DNA of 64,000 nucleotides from Beijerinckiaceae bacterium (GTDB taxonomy: Bacteria; Pseudomonadota; Alphaproteobacteria; Rhizobiales; Beijerinckiaceae): the NCBI GenBank assembly GCA_027531565.1, contig JAPZSB010000005.1, forward strand, positions 62,001 through 126,000. The letters are read 5' to 3'. A program made the translations under genes and the position numbers. The notes below the pieces were generated by a model. It had not been told where the DNA came from. It searched no databases and saw only the letters and a list, made by a program, of their open reading frames with translations. Shown one piece after another: positions 52,147 through 61,906 of this stretch. Position 1 is the stretch's first letter; each line of letters starts with the position of its first letter.

Positions 52147-53769
52147 ATGATCCGCGTCGAAAGCGTTTCCAAGCGAAACAGCAGCCAGTTGTTGTTTGTC
52201 GAAGCCTCCGCCACGCTGTTGCGCGGCGAGAAGATCGGCCTTGTCGGTCCCAACGGCGCCGGCAAATCCACGCTGTTCCGCATGATCACCGGACAGGACG
52301 GCCCCGATGAGGGGCAGATCTCCGTCGATCGCGGCACGATCATCGGCTATTTCAGCCAGGATGTCGGCGAGATGGCCGGTCGCTCTGCCGTCGCCGAGGT
52401 GATGGAAGGCGCCGGCCCGGTCAGCGCGGTGGCCGCGGAGATGGCGGCGCTCGAGGCCGATATGGTCGATCCCGGCAAGGGCAACCAGCTCGAGGAGATC
52501 ATCGCCCGCTACGGCGAGGTGCAGGCCCGGTTCGAGGAGCTCGATGGCTATGCGCTGGACGGCCGTGCCCGCGAGGTGCTCGATGGCCTCGGCTTCAGCC
52601 AGGAGATGATGGACGGCGATGTCGGCAAGCTTTCCGGCGGCTGGAAAATGCGCGTCGCGCTTGCCCGCATCCTGCTCATGCGGCCCGATGTCATGCTGCT
52701 CGACGAGCCCTCGAACCATCTGGATCTCGAAAGCCTGATCTGGCTCGAGCAATTCCTCAAGGGCTACGAGGGCGCCCTGATGATGACCTCGCATGACCGC
52801 GAGTTCATGAACCGCATCGTCACGAAGATTGTCGAGATCGATGGCGGTTCGCTCACGACCTATTCGGGCAATTACGAATTCTATGTCGAGCAGCGCGCCC
52901 TGGCCGAAAAGCAGCAGCAGGCACAGTTCGAGCGTCAGAAGGCCATGCTCGCCAAGGAAATCGCCTTCATCGAGCGCTTCAAGGCCCGCGCCAGCCATGC
53001 CGCGCAGGTCCAGAGCCGGGTGAAGAAGCTGGACAAGATCGAGAAGGTCGAGCCGCCGCGCCGCCGCCAGACCATCGCCTTCGAGTTCCAGCCGGCACCG
53101 CGCTCGGGCGATGATGTGATCAGCGTCAAGGGCGTCCACAAGCGCTATGGCAGCCGCACCATTTATGACGGGCTCGACTTCCATGTCCGCCGCAAGGAGC
53201 GCTGGTGCGTGATGGGCGTCAACGGGGCCGGCAAGTCGACGCTGCTCAAGCTGGTCGCAGGCGATACCGCGCCCGATTCCGGCACGGTACAGATCGGCGT
53301 CGGCGTGAAGATGGGCTATTTCTCCCAGCATGCCATGGATATCCTCGACGGCGATCTCACGATCTTCCAGATGCTGGAGCAGAAATTCCCGCAGGCCGGG
53401 CAGGGCTCGCTCCGCACGTTGGCCGGGTGTTTCGGCTTCTCCGGCGACGATATCGAGAAGCGCTGCCGCGTGCTCTCTGGCGGCGAGAAGGCCCGGCTGG
53501 TCATGGCGATCATGCTCTTTGATCCGCCCAACCTGCTGGTTCTCGACGAGCCGACCAACCATCTCGATCTCGCGACGAAGGAAATGCTGGTCAATGCCCT
53601 CGCGCAGTTCGAGGGCACCATGCTTTTTGTCTCGCATGACCGGCATTTTCTCGCGGCCTTGTCGAACCGCGTGCTCGAACTGACCCCCGACGGCGTGCAT
53701 GCCTATGGCGGCGGCTATACCGAATACGTCGCCAGCACCGGGCAGGAGGCTCCGGGCCTCAGGAGTTGA
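52147..53769 (+). CDS. ABC-F family ATPase (translation factor type)
   Basis: 540 aa with two ATPase domains and no membrane part. The first has Walker A GPNGAGKST (about 35-43) and signature LSGGWKMRVALARI; the second has GVNGAGKST and LSGGEKARLVMAI. Both have DEPxNHLDL Walker B ends, the mark of ABC-F proteins. The linker between them (about 240-310) is charged and helical. ABC-F proteins bind the ribosomal E site and help stalled translation; the Ybit/Uup-type branch is likely. The start codon lies 137 bases from the divergent YgiQ gene start. Confidence 0.92.
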   Translation: MIRVESVSKRNSSQLLFVEASATLLRGEKIGLVGPNGAGKSTLFRMITGQDGPDEGQISVDRGTIIGYFSQDVGEMAGRSAVAEVMEGAGPVSAVAAEMAALEADMVDPGKGNQLEEIIARYGEVQARFEELDGYALDGRAREVLDGLGFSQEMMDGDVGKLSGGWKMRVALARILLMRPDVMLLDEPSNHLDLESLIWLEQFLKGYEGALMMTSHDREFMNRIVTKIVEIDGGSLTTYSGNYEFYVEQRALAEKQQQAQFERQKAMLAKEIAFIERFKARASHAAQVQSRVKKLDKIEKVEPPRRRQTIAFEFQPAPRSGDDVISVKGVHKRYGSRTIYDGLDFHVRRKERWCVMGVNGAGKSTLLKLVAGDTAPDSGTVQIGVGVKMGYFSQHAMDILDGDLTIFQMLEQKFPQAGQGSLRTLAGCFGFSGDDIEKRCRVLSGGEKARLVMAIMLFDPPNLLVLDEPTNHLDLATKEMLVNALAQFEGTMLFVSHDRHFLAALSNRVLELTPDGVHAYGGGYTEYVASTGQEAPGLRS

Positions 53770-53811
53770 TTGTTCTTGGTGTCGGCAGAAGGATGTTCCT
53801 CAACCGTTATC

Positions 53812-53890
53812 GCCGGGCTTGGCCCGGCCATCCATGACTTGTCTTGGCCAGACCGAATTCGTGGATACCCGCCCCGAGGGCGGGCATGAC
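53812..53890. repeat. Intergenic repeat, family 1, copy A
   Basis: An imperfect palindromic element: GCCGGGCTTGGCCCGGCC at the left and CCCGCCCCGAGGGCGGG at the right, joined by a divergent centre. The same ends (CCGGGCTTG, CCCGGCCATCCA, GTGGAT, CCCGCCCC, GGGCGGGCATGACG) recur at 54571-54707. Such elements are dispersed in many Hyphomicrobiales genomes. Confidence 0.8.
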
Positions 53891-53927
53891 GGCAAGGGCG
53901 CGCGCACGACCGTCCAGCCTGCCTCCC

Positions 53928-53979
53928 ACCTCTCCCCGCCGGGGAGAGGTCGTGAGCGAAAGCGAGCGGGTGAGGGGGC
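53928..53979. repeat. Intergenic repeat, family 2 (CTCTCCCCG hairpin)
   Basis: ACCTCTCCCCG (53928-53938) and CGGGGAGAGGT (53940-53950) make an 11-bp perfect inverted repeat around one base, followed by GTGAGCGAAAGCGAGCGGGTGAGGGGG-type sequence (given in parts at 53951-53979). This layout is a known dispersed intergenic repeat of alphaproteobacteria. It abuts the stop codon of the DM13 gene, which lies convergent to the ABC-F gene. Confidence 0.75.
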
Positions 53980-54459
53980 TTACCGGTATTTCGCGGCGCT
54001 GATGAACTCGCTGAACGTCTCGCACCAGACAAGCACGGTCGTATACTCGGCAAGGTCGATGCCCGGCGGCAGGTCGAGGATGAAGCCGTTGAACGTCTTC
54101 ACGTCGCCGATCAGCCGGGCCTCCCCCTTGACCGCCAGGAACTCCGCCTCGTCCTCGACGAAGGTCTTCACGAGATAGAGCTTGTAATCCGGCCCGGGAG
54201 CGAGCTTGCCCTCATGGGCGATCCGCTCCGGCGTCAGGCTGACCTTGCCCTCCCCCCAATGGAAAAAATCGCTGCCCTTGAGGTCGCGCCGGAACTCGGC
54301 CCGGAACGTCGCGCCCTGCGCGGCCGCGACCAGAGCGGCCTGATCCGGCCCCTTCGGCGCGATCAGGATCGGCAGCGTGTAGATGCCGGCCGCGAAGCCG
54401 ATGCCCAGCATGGTCAGATGCGAGGCGACGAGGACGAACTTTCGCAGGGTCTTCAGCAT
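53980..54459 (-). CDS. DM13-domain membrane-anchored protein
   Basis: 159 aa. A single N-terminal helix (about 8-30) anchors it to the inner membrane with the rest periplasmic. The DM13 domain (about 50-155) has GSDFFHWGEGKVSLTPERI, the strand GPDYKLYLVKTF, and VLVWCETFSEFISAAKY with the single conserved cysteine. DM13 domains are electron-transfer or adhesion modules of uncertain role. The start is ATG at 54459. Repeat elements lie on both sides of the gene. Confidence 0.85.
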   Translation of the reverse strand: MLKTLRKFVLVASHLTMLGIGFAAGIYTLPILIAPKGPDQAALVAAAQGATFRAEFRRDLKGSDFFHWGEGKVSLTPERIAHEGKLAPGPDYKLYLVKTFVEDEAEFLAVKGEARLIGDVKTFNGFILDLPPGIDLAEYTTVLVWCETFSEFISAAKYR

Positions 54460-54570
54460 GGGCGTCTCCGGGACAGGAACAGGACCCGAAAGATGCCACA
54501 GCGCATGGCTTGGGGGAAATGCCAGCATGTTGAGCGGCGCGTGATGGCGATCATCATGGCCGATCCGTTT

Positions 54571-54707
54571 TCGTCATGGCCGGGCTTGTCCCGGCCATCC
54601 ACGACTTTCCACTCGGCAGGCAGCCAAGCCACCGAGGCCAAGTCGTGGTGGCCAAGTCGTGGTGGCCAAGTCGTGGATGCCCGCCCCAAGGGCGGGCATG
54701 ACGACAA
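54571..54707. repeat. Intergenic repeat, family 1, copy B, with a 3x14-bp internal tandem repeat
   Basis: A second copy of the element at 53812, with clearer ends (TCATGGCCGGGCTTG and GGGCGGGCATGACGAC). Its centre holds three tandem 14-bp units GGCCAAGTCGTGG[T/T/A] (54636-54649, 54650-54663, 54664-54677). It lies upstream of the DM13 gene and downstream of malate synthase. Confidence 0.85.
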
Positions 54708-54727
54708 ACCGAACAGGCGGATATATG

Positions 54728-56827
54728 TCAGCCCTGCGCCTTCACGCGCTGGCGGAAGGCATGGAGCAGCGGCTCGGTATAGCCGTTCGGCTGCGCCACG
54801 CCGTCAAAGACCAGCGCCCGGGCCGCCTGGAAGGCGAGGCTTGTGGCCTCGTTGCCCGCCATCGGCCGGTAGAGCGGATCGCCGGCATTCTGGCCATCGA
54901 CCTTCTTCGCCATGCGGGCAAAGGCGGCATCGATCTGCTCGGCCGTGCAGACGCCATGGAGCAGCCAGTTGGCCATGTGCTGCGAGGAAATGCGCAAGGT
55001 AGCGCGGTCTTCCATCAGCCCGACATCATGGATATCCGGCACCTTGGAGCAGCCGATGCCCTGGTCCACCCAGCGCACGACATAGCCGAGAATGCCCTGC
55101 GCGTTGTTGTCCAGCTCGGCGGTGATCTCCTCCGGCGACCAGTTGCGGCCCTGCGCGGTCGGGATCGTCAGCAGCGCCGAAAGCGGCGCGACCGGCTCGG
55201 CGAGCCGCTCCTTCTGGCGCGCATAGACATCGACATGATGGTAATGCGTGGCATGCAGCGTCGCGGCGGTCGGCGAAGGCACCCAGGCCGTGGTCGCGCC
55301 CGATTTCGGATGCCCGATCTTCTGCGCCAGCATGTCGGCCATCCGGTCCGGCGCGGCCCACATGCCCTTGCCGATCTGCGCCTTGCCCGAAAGGCCGCAG
55401 GCGAGGCCGATCTGCACGTTGCGGTCCTCGTAGGCCGAGATCCAGGACGAGGTCTTCATGTCGCCCTTGCGGATCATCGCACCGGCCTGCATCGAGGTAT
55501 GCATCTCGTCGCCGGTCCGGTCGAGGAAGCCGGTATTGATGAAGACGATCCGGTTCTGGACCGCCGCGATGCAGGCGGCAAGATTGGCCGAAGTGCGGCG
55601 CTCCTCGTCCATCACGCCGACCTTCAGCGTGTGGCGGGCGAGGCCGAGCAGGTCCTCGACGGCATCGAACAGGTCGTTCGTGAAGGCCGCCTCGGCCGGG
55701 CCATGCATCTTCGGCTTCACGATATAGACGTTGCCGTTGCGGCTGTTGCGGAACTTGCCGAGGCCCTTGAGGTCATGCAGCGCGATCGTGCTCGTCATGA
55801 TGCCATCGAGAATGCCTTCCGGCGCCTCGCTGCCATCCGGCAGCAGGATGGCCGGGTTGGTCATCAGATGGCCGACATTGCGCACGAAGAGCAGGCTGCG
55901 GCCGGGCAGCGTCAGGCGGCCGCCATCCGGCGCGGTGTAGTTGCGGTCGCTGTTGAGGCGGCGCGTCATCGGCTTGCCGCCCTTCTCGAACGTATCCTCC
56001 AGCGTGCCGTTCATCAGGCCGAGCCAGTTGGAATAGGCCGCGACCTTGTCCTCCGCATCGACGGCGGCGATCGAATCCTCGAGATCGACAATGGTCGTCA
56101 GCGCGGATTCCAGCACGATATCGGCGAGGCCGGCCGGATCGTCCTTGCCGATCCGGTGGGTCGGATCGATGACCAGCTCGATATGCAGGCCGTTGTTCTT
56201 CAGAAGGAAATTGGCGCCGTTGGTGCCGACGAGCTGCGCGGGATTGGCCAGAGCGGGCGTGCCGCCTTTCCATTCGGTCCAGCTGCCGGAAGCCAGCGGC
56301 GCGGCCTTGTCGAGGAAGGCCTTCGCCCAGGCGATCACCTTGGCGCCGCGGGCGGGGTCATAGCCGCCGGCCTGCGGCGGGGCGAGGGCATCCGTGCCAT
56401 AGAGCGCGTCATAGAGGCTGCCCCAGCGGGCATTGGCAGCGTTCAGCACGAAGCGCGCATTGAGCACCGGCACCACCAGCTGCGGGCCGGCGGAGGAGGC
56501 GATCTCCGCATCGACATTGGTCGTGCTGACCTTGAACGGCGCCGGCTCGGGCACGAGATAGCCGATCTCGCGCAGAAAGGCCTCATAGGCGGCAGCGTCG
56601 AAGGGCTTGCCGGCGCGGTCCGCGTGCCAGGCGTCGATCTTTGCCTGAAGCTGGTCGCGCGCGGCGAGCAGTTCCCGGTTCCGCGGGGCAAAGCGCGCGA
56701 AGATCCCGGCCATGCCGCTCCAGAAGGCGCCGGCCTCGAGCCCCGTACCCGGCAGGACGCGCGTCTCGACGAAATCGGCGAGTTCCGCCGCCACCTTGAG
56801 GCCAGCCTTGTCGATCCGGTTCGTCAT
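54728..56827 (-). CDS. glcB: Malate synthase G
   Basis: 699 aa, close to the usual length of the G isoform. It condenses glyoxylate with acetyl-CoA to malate in the glyoxylate bypass. It has the TIM-barrel catalytic region with [32 protein letters not shown], and the [19 protein letters not shown] and [17 protein letters not shown] blocks. The C-terminal domain contains [28 protein letters not shown], where the catalytic aspartate is expected. The ATG at 56827 follows GGAAGGA. No isocitrate lyase gene lies in the window. Confidence 0.95.
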   Translation of the reverse strand: MTNRIDKAGLKVAAELADFVETRVLPGTGLEAGAFWSGMAGIFARFAPRNRELLAARDQLQAKIDAWHADRAGKPFDAAAYEAFLREIGYLVPEPAPFKVSTTNVDAEIASSAGPQLVVPVLNARFVLNAANARWGSLYDALYGTDALAPPQAGGYDPARGAKVIAWAKAFLDKAAPLASGSWTEWKGGTPALANPAQLVGTNGANFLLKNNGLHIELVIDPTHRIGKDDPAGLADIVLESALTTIVDLEDSIAAVDAEDKVAAYSNWLGLMNGTLEDTFEKGGKPMTRRLNSDRNYTAPDGGRLTLPGRSLLFVRNVGHLMTNPAILLPDGSEAPEGILDGIMTSTIALHDLKGLGKFRNSRNGNVYIVKPKMHGPAEAAFTNDLFDAVEDLLGLARHTLKVGVMDEERRTSANLAACIAAVQNRIVFINTGFLDRTGDEMHTSMQAGAMIRKGDMKTSSWISAYEDRNVQIGLACGLSGKAQIGKGMWAAPDRMADMLAQKIGHPKSGATTAWVPSPTAATLHATHYHHVDVYARQKERLAEPVAPLSALLTIPTAQGRNWSPEEITAELDNNAQGILGYVVRWVDQGIGCSKVPDIHDVGLMEDRATLRISSQHMANWLLHGVCTAEQIDAAFARMAKKVDGQNAGDPLYRPMAGNEATSLAFQAARALVFDGVAQPNGYTEPLLHAFRQRVKAQG

Positions 56828-56951
56828 ATCGCGTTCCTTCCTTGCCTCGCGGCCTGCGCTTCCTGCCGCATGGCCCATTTACGCCGGAAACGGCAATTCG
56901 CCTCCATGTCAGGAATTCCAAGGAACTATGCAAGAGCAGAAAGAATGGGGT

Positions 56952-58124
56952 TCACACCCCCCTCAGCACCAGATGCTTGATCCGCTGCCGGTGAAAGGTG
57001 AAAGCCACGTGCAGGCTCCCGTCCGGCATCTGGTGGACGCTCGGGTAGGACAATTCGCGGTTGCGGCGATCGAGCGAATTGTTGGTCATGCAATAGCCAT
57101 CGCCCGTTTCGAGCTCGATCCGCACCGGCCAGCTTCGCCCGCCATCCTCGGACAGGGCGAGGCAGAGCGGTGCGCGCGGGGCCCCCCAATAGGCTTGCCG
57201 CGTCGGCTTGGGCGCCTCGACGGCCGGGATCGCCATGTCCTCCTCGTCCTCGATCTCATCATAGAGCGAGAGGCGGCGATCCGTGGCATCGGCCGCGCTG
57301 GAATGGTTGTAGACAAGGGCGAGCCGCCCGTCGGCCAGCCGTGTCGCCTGGATCGAGGAATTGTTGTTCGGCAACTCGGTCGGCCGGCAGGGCGACCAGC
57401 TCCGGCCGCCATCTTTCGAGCGGCTGGCATGGATGAAATCCGCCCAGCGGCTGCGGAACAGGGCCAGCAACTCGCCATTGCCGGCATCGACCGTGCCCAT
57501 ATGCACGCAGCCGAGGCTCTCCGGAACCTCGACCCGGCGCCAGCTCCGGCCCTTGTCCGAACTGATCCGCAATTCGCTGATATCGTTGTCGCCCACCCAT
57601 TTCACGCCGGGCGTGGTGCGGCAGAGGAAGGTGCCGATCAGCCAGTCGCCGTTCGCCAGCACCTGCACCGGCTGCCGGACGAAAGTGCCGGCATCGCCGA
57701 TCAGCGTATCCGGTGCCGACCAGCTGGCGCCATGGTCGGTCGAGACGCGCCGGCGGACGATGGCCGTGTCCTGGTTGCCGGATTTCTGCGAGGTATAGAG
57801 CAGCCAGAGCGGCCCGTCCGGGGTGGGGAAGAGAATCGGGTTCTGCTCGGAGCGGGAGGGGTCGTCGACCAGCTTCACCGTCTCGCTCCAGCGTTCCGTG
57901 CCGGGTGCGAGGCGGGAGAAATGGATCGAGATATCCGACATGCCCTCCTGCGTGCCGCCGAACCAGACGCAGCCAAGGGAACCATCGCCGAGGGTCATCA
58001 GGTTGGCGGCGTGGTTCTGCGGGCAGGGCGAGGGCAGGACGGCCTCGAACTGGCCCGGCTGGCCCGGGCGCGGCCGCAGCAGGCCGTCATCGATCAGGGT
58101 GGCGGGTTCATCCTTGGCCGTCAT
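56952..58124 (-). CDS. BNR/sialidase-fold protein, cytoplasmic
   Basis: 390 aa six-bladed propeller of the sialidase superfamily. Asp-box-like repeats are seen (STDHGASWS, SSDKGRSWR, SKDGGRSWS, SEDGGRSWP) together with an arginine-rich start region. There is no signal peptide. The ATG at 58124 is preceded by GAGGAG. It is the last gene of the seven-gene minus-strand operon, ten bases after the PdxA-type gene. Family members include sialidases and uncharacterised glycoside-active proteins. Co-occurrence with an acid-sugar pathway suggests it releases or processes a sugar acid, but the activity is unproven. Confidence 0.8.
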   Translation of the reverse strand: MTAKDEPATLIDDGLLRPRPGQPGQFEAVLPSPCPQNHAANLMTLGDGSLGCVWFGGTQEGMSDISIHFSRLAPGTERWSETVKLVDDPSRSEQNPILFPTPDGPLWLLYTSQKSGNQDTAIVRRRVSTDHGASWSAPDTLIGDAGTFVRQPVQVLANGDWLIGTFLCRTTPGVKWVGDNDISELRISSDKGRSWRRVEVPESLGCVHMGTVDAGNGELLALFRSRWADFIHASRSKDGGRSWSPCRPTELPNNNSSIQATRLADGRLALVYNHSSAADATDRRLSLYDEIEDEEDMAIPAVEAPKPTRQAYWGAPRAPLCLALSEDGGRSWPVRIELETGDGYCMTNNSLDRRNRELSYPSVHQMPDGSLHVAFTFHRQRIKHLVLRGV

Positions 58125-58134
58125 GGCAGGCTCC

Positions 58135-59151
58135 TCAGGCAGGCGGCGCGGCGAGGCGCATGGCATAATCGATGGCCTCGATCAGGCTGGTCTCCGAGGC
58201 AATGCCCTTGCCGGCAATGTCGAAGGCGGTGCCATGATCCACCGAGGTGCGGATGATCGGCAGGCCGAGCGTGATGTTGACGCCGGACAGGGCATCCCAT
58301 GTCCCGGTGGCCGGATCGACATGGAATCCCAGCAGCTTCACGGGGATATGCCCCTGGTCGTGATACATCGCGACCACGGCATCGTATTGCCCGGCGCGCA
58401 GCTTGACGAAGACCGTGTCGCCCGGCACCGGCCCGACCACGTCCAGCCCGTCCGCCACCGCCTTCGCGATGGTCGGCGCGGAAATGTCGATATCCTGCCG
58501 TCCGAACAGCCCGCCTTCGCCGGCATGCGGGTTGAGCGCGGCCACGGCGATCTTCGGTTTCGCCTTGCCGAGCCGCCGGAGGGCGCCCTCGGTCAGGTCG
58601 ATCACCCGGCGCAGGCGCTCGGGCGTGAGCCGCTTCGGCACGTCCTCCAGCGCCACATGGGTGGTGACATGGCTGACATTCATGTTGCCATGGGCCAGCA
58701 TCATCACCGAGCCCTTCACGCCGGTGAGTTCGGCCAGAAGCTCGGTATGGCCGGCGTAATGGTAGCCCGCGAGGTTCAGCGCCTCCTTGTTGAGCGGCGC
58801 CGTGACGAGCCCCTGCACGCGGCCCTGCTGGGCGAGGCCGACCGCCTTCTCGATCGCGAGATACGCCACCCGTCCGCCGGGCGCGCCGATTTCGCCGGTC
58901 CGGATCTCGCCACCGGGATCGCCGGCCTGAAGGCAGGCGAGGGGTGGCCAGCGTGCCTCCTCCTGCGTTTCGGGGATCGGCGCCATGCCGAGCATCGCCT
59001 CGGCCTTGCGAAGGGAGGGCACGTCGCCGACCACGAGCAGGCGGAACTCGCCGGCCTCGAGCCGCGGGGCCAGCTTTCCGGCCGCCCGGACGATGATTTC
59101 CGGGCCGATTCCGGCGGGGTCACCCATGGTGATGGCGAGATGCGGGATCAT
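58135..59151 (-). CDS. pdxA2: PdxA-family dehydrogenase (PdxA2-like)
   Basis: 338 aa. It has HLAITMGDPAGIGPEI at the start, GLVTAPLNKEAL, the metal-binding histidines in GYHYAGHTELLAEL, and AMYHDQGHIPVKLL, all typical of 4-hydroxythreonine-4-phosphate dehydrogenase. Next to a DUF1537 kinase it is expected to be PdxA2, which oxidises and decarboxylates 4-phosphorylated four-carbon acids such as threonate or erythronate phosphate to dihydroxyacetone phosphate, rather than the vitamin B6 enzyme. Its ATG overlaps the kinase stop by four bases. Confidence 0.88.
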   Translation of the reverse strand: MIPHLAITMGDPAGIGPEIIVRAAGKLAPRLEAGEFRLLVVGDVPSLRKAEAMLGMAPIPETQEEARWPPLACLQAGDPGGEIRTGEIGAPGGRVAYLAIEKAVGLAQQGRVQGLVTAPLNKEALNLAGYHYAGHTELLAELTGVKGSVMMLAHGNMNVSHVTTHVALEDVPKRLTPERLRRVIDLTEGALRRLGKAKPKIAVAALNPHAGEGGLFGRQDIDISAPTIAKAVADGLDVVGPVPGDTVFVKLRAGQYDAVVAMYHDQGHIPVKLLGFHVDPATGTWDALSGVNITLGLPIIRTSVDHGTAFDIAGKGIASETSLIEAIDYAMRLAAPPA

Positions 59152-60266
59152 GGTGCAGGTTCCACGGCAGCAGGTTGCAGGGAGGCGACAAGGCGCGTCA
59201 GGACGTCGGGTGCACCGAAGGCCCCGGATTTCGAGACCAGTGGCAAACCGGCCCAGCGCCCGCCGGCAAGGCGGGAAACCGGGGCGCCCGGTTCCCATTC
59301 GCCGATCACCTCGATCCGTTCAACCCCCAGCGGCGTCATCAGGCCGCGCAACGTCTCGCCGCCGCTGACGAACAGCGTCCCCGGCCGCGGCATCCGGGCG
59401 ACCAGAGATCCGAAGATCGCGGCGATCCGCGCCCGGGCTTCGGCCCGTCCGAGCCCGTCCGGCAGGTGGCATTGCGCGAAAACATGGCCACGGCTTGCGA
59501 GCCGGCGGGCGAGCATGGCGAATTCATCGACCCACCGGTCAGTCAATTCGACCGGCCGGTCAGGCAATCCCGCCAACTGGCCCCGCATGACCGGATGATC
59601 GGTTCCGACCAGCCCGAGCAACGGGGCGGGCAGGGCTGGAATCGCCGGCGGTCGTCCCCCCAGGGCCCGGCCCAGCGCGGCGGCCAGCCCGCCGGACCCC
59701 ACCCAGAGGACCGGGCCGCTGCGGCCGATGGCGGCGGCGACGATGGCGTCGAGATCGGCATCGGTCCCGGCATCGTAGAATGACAGTCCCGGATCCGGCG
59801 GATCGCCGGGCCGGAGCCTGGCCGGTGTGAGCCCCGCGGCCTCGAGGCGGGCGGCCAGATCCTCGCCGGTCGGCTGCCATGCGCCGGCTGCACGCCAAAG
59901 CTGCCGGCCGTTCCGGGTGATCCGGTTCTGGGCGGGCAGGGCAGGCGCGATGATCACCCGGGCGAAAGGCTGCGCCCGGACGAGCGCCGCAAGTTCCGCA
60001 CCGGCATGGCCACGCAGCAGGCTGTCGAGCTTGAACAGGCAGAGCCGCCCCGGCTCGGGCGCGAGATGCCCGGCCCAGCCGGCGACCCGCGCTGCCGCTT
60101 CGGCGGGCGAGGCCTCACGGGTGTTTGTATCAAGAACCGGACAGCTGCTATCCGGCCGGGTTCCGACCGCCAGCGGCCCGAACGGCCCGACAAGGCCGGC
60201 CGCGCTGTCGAGCGCGCCGGTCATGTCATCGGCCATCAGCCGCAGGCTGTCATATCCATGAGACAT
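59148..60266 (-). CDS. Four-carbon acid sugar kinase family protein (DUF1537)
   Basis: 372 aa. It has the DUF1537 features: LRLMADDMTGALDSAA at the N terminus (catalytic DD), FKLDSLLRGHAGAEL with the substrate-binding arginine, and a C-terminal domain with LFVSGGETLRGLM and GEWEPGAPVSRL. Members such as DtnK, LtnK and OtnK phosphorylate threonate, erythronate or tetrulosonates before PdxA2 or aldolase acts. It lies three bases after the aldolase gene and overlaps the pdxA2 gene, as expected for one pathway. Confidence 0.88.
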   Translation of the reverse strand: MSHGYDSLRLMADDMTGALDSAAGLVGPFGPLAVGTRPDSSCPVLDTNTREASPAEAAARVAGWAGHLAPEPGRLCLFKLDSLLRGHAGAELAALVRAQPFARVIIAPALPAQNRITRNGRQLWRAAGAWQPTGEDLAARLEAAGLTPARLRPGDPPDPGLSFYDAGTDADLDAIVAAAIGRSGPVLWVGSGGLAAALGRALGGRPPAIPALPAPLLGLVGTDHPVMRGQLAGLPDRPVELTDRWVDEFAMLARRLASRGHVFAQCHLPDGLGRAEARARIAAIFGSLVARMPRPGTLFVSGGETLRGLMTPLGVERIEVIGEWEPGAPVSRLAGGRWAGLPLVSKSGAFGAPDVLTRLVASLQPAAVEPAP

Positions 60267-60269
60267 ACT

Positions 60270-61034
60270 TCAGCCCCGGAGGCGCTTCACGAGGCCGAGC
60301 GTGGCATTGCGGATGAAGACCGCATCGGTGGCGAAGCTGATGAAATCCACGCCCTCGGCCAAGCGGCGCCGGAATTCATCCTCGTTCCCGGTGAGATAGC
60401 CGGCGGGCTTGCCGATCGCCTTCAGCCGTCGGAACCCGTCATCGATCGCAGCCTGCACATCCGGGTGCTGCGGATTGCCGATATGCCCCATCGAGGCGGC
60501 GAGATCCGACGGGCCGATGAAGACCGCATCCACCCCGTCCACCGCCGCGATGGCTTCGATCTGCGCCAGCGCGCCAGCACTCTCGATCTGCACGATGAGG
60601 CAGAGTTCCGCCTCCGCTGCCGCGAAATAGCCTGGCGTCAGCCCGTAATTCGCCGCGCGCGAGGCGCCGGAGACGCCGCGGACTCCCTTGGGCGGGAAGC
60701 GGGTATGCGCCACTGCAGCGCGGGCCTCCTCGGCAGTCTCGACATACGGGATGAGCAGCGTCTGCGCGCCCTGGTCGAGCAGCCGCTTGATGGTGACCAT
60801 GTCGTTCCAGGCTGGCCGGACCAGCGCCGGCAGCCCGGCACCCCCGATCGCCCGGAGATGGTCGATCACATCCGGCAATTCGATCGGCGAATGCTCGGTA
60901 TCGACGAGCACCCAGTCGAAGCCGCAGGCCGCCAGCATCTCGGTCAGGGCCGGCGAGCCGAAGGTCGCGAAGAAGCCGATCTGCTGCTGCCGCCCGAGGC
61001 GCTGCTTGAAGAGGTTGCGGGGATGCTCGTTCAT
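60270..61034 (-). CDS. HpcH/HpaI-type class II aldolase
   Basis: 254 aa. It has IGFFATFGSPALTEMLAACGFDWVLVDTEHSP, and VQIESAGALAQIEAIAAVDGVDAVFIGPSDLAASMG with the metal-binding glutamate and aspartate, typical of 4-hydroxy-2-oxo-acid aldolases. They split 2-keto-3-deoxy or 2-keto-4-hydroxy acids to pyruvate plus an aldehyde. In this operon it may cleave a keto acid made by the neighbouring dehydrogenase or kinase steps. It lies 30 bases after the IclR gene. Confidence 0.9.
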   Translation of the reverse strand: MNEHPRNLFKQRLGRQQQIGFFATFGSPALTEMLAACGFDWVLVDTEHSPIELPDVIDHLRAIGGAGLPALVRPAWNDMVTIKRLLDQGAQTLLIPYVETAEEARAAVAHTRFPPKGVRGVSGASRAANYGLTPGYFAAAEAELCLIVQIESAGALAQIEAIAAVDGVDAVFIGPSDLAASMGHIGNPQHPDVQAAIDDGFRRLKAIGKPAGYLTGNEDEFRRRLAEGVDFISFATDAVFIRNATLGLVKRLRG

Positions 61035-61064
61035 CGCCTGTTCCGTTCCTGCCGGGCTCTTGCG

Positions 61065-61883
61065 CTAGCGCGCGATCGAAAGGGTGTTGAAGCTGAGGGT
61101 GATCGCCCGGGACAGCTCCCCCGCCACGCGGAGCACTTCCGGGACTGCCCGTGCGGCGAAGGCCTCCATCGAATCCCGCTCGGCATGGATCGTCAGGCTG
61201 ACGCCGGCTACCGGGTTGCCATCCGCATCCGTGATCGCGGCCGCCACCGTGCGGAGGCCATAGGCATTCTCGCCGTCGGACAGCGCATAGCCGCGCGCCC
61301 GGACTTCGACGAGGCGGGTTAGGATCGCATCGAGATCGACCAATGTCCGCTCCGACAGGCGCACGCGGTTGGATTGCTCGAGGATCTCGCGTTGCCGTGC
61401 CTCCGGAAGACAGGCCAGCAGAACATGCCCCAACGCTGCCCCGTAGGCGCCGGTCCGGCTGCCGGCACGTCGGTCAAGGTTGAGCTGCGGCAGGTCCACC
61501 TGCGCCCGTTCGACATAGACGACATCCGGACCGTCGAGCATGCCGAGCGAGGCCGCATCGGCGATCCCGGGCACAAGTTCCTGCAGGAGCGGACGGGCGA
61601 GCATCTTGAGATCGGCACGGGCGAGGGGCGTGTAACCCAGTTCGAGGCACTTCAGTGTCATCCGGTAGCGGCGGCTGCGCGGCACGGCGGCGAGATAGCC
61701 GAGATGGCACAACGTATGGACCAGCCGGAACGAGGTGCCCCGGTCCAGCTGAGCCCGCTGCGCGATTTCGGAAATCGTCAGTTCCGGCAGCCGGGTGTCG
61801 AAAGCCTTCAGCACGGCAAAGGCCTTCACGACGGATTGCACGAAGTTCTTGGGGTTGTCGTCGGTCGTCCTGTCGTCGCGCAT
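61065..61883 (-). CDS. IclR-family transcriptional regulator
   Basis: 272 aa. The N-terminal helix-turn-helix (about 13-75) has VQSVVKAFAVLKAFDTRLPELTISEIAQRA and SFRLVHTLCHLGYL, and the C-terminal effector domain is typical (DVVYVERAQV; GAALGHVLLACLP). It lies between the SDR and aldolase genes of the operon it presumably controls. A strong inverted repeat upstream of the operon (63680-63699) is the likely binding site. The ligand is probably a sugar acid intermediate. The ribosome site is weak. Confidence 0.9.
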   Translation of the reverse strand: MRDDRTTDDNPKNFVQSVVKAFAVLKAFDTRLPELTISEIAQRAQLDRGTSFRLVHTLCHLGYLAAVPRSRRYRMTLKCLELGYTPLARADLKMLARPLLQELVPGIADAASLGMLDGPDVVYVERAQVDLPQLNLDRRAGSRTGAYGAALGHVLLACLPEARQREILEQSNRVRLSERTLVDLDAILTRLVEVRARGYALSDGENAYGLRTVAAAITDADGNPVAGVSLTIHAERDSMEAFAARAVPEVLRVAGELSRAITLSFNTLSIAR

Positions 61884-61906
61884 GGGGGTCCCGTGATGTC
61901 TCTCGT

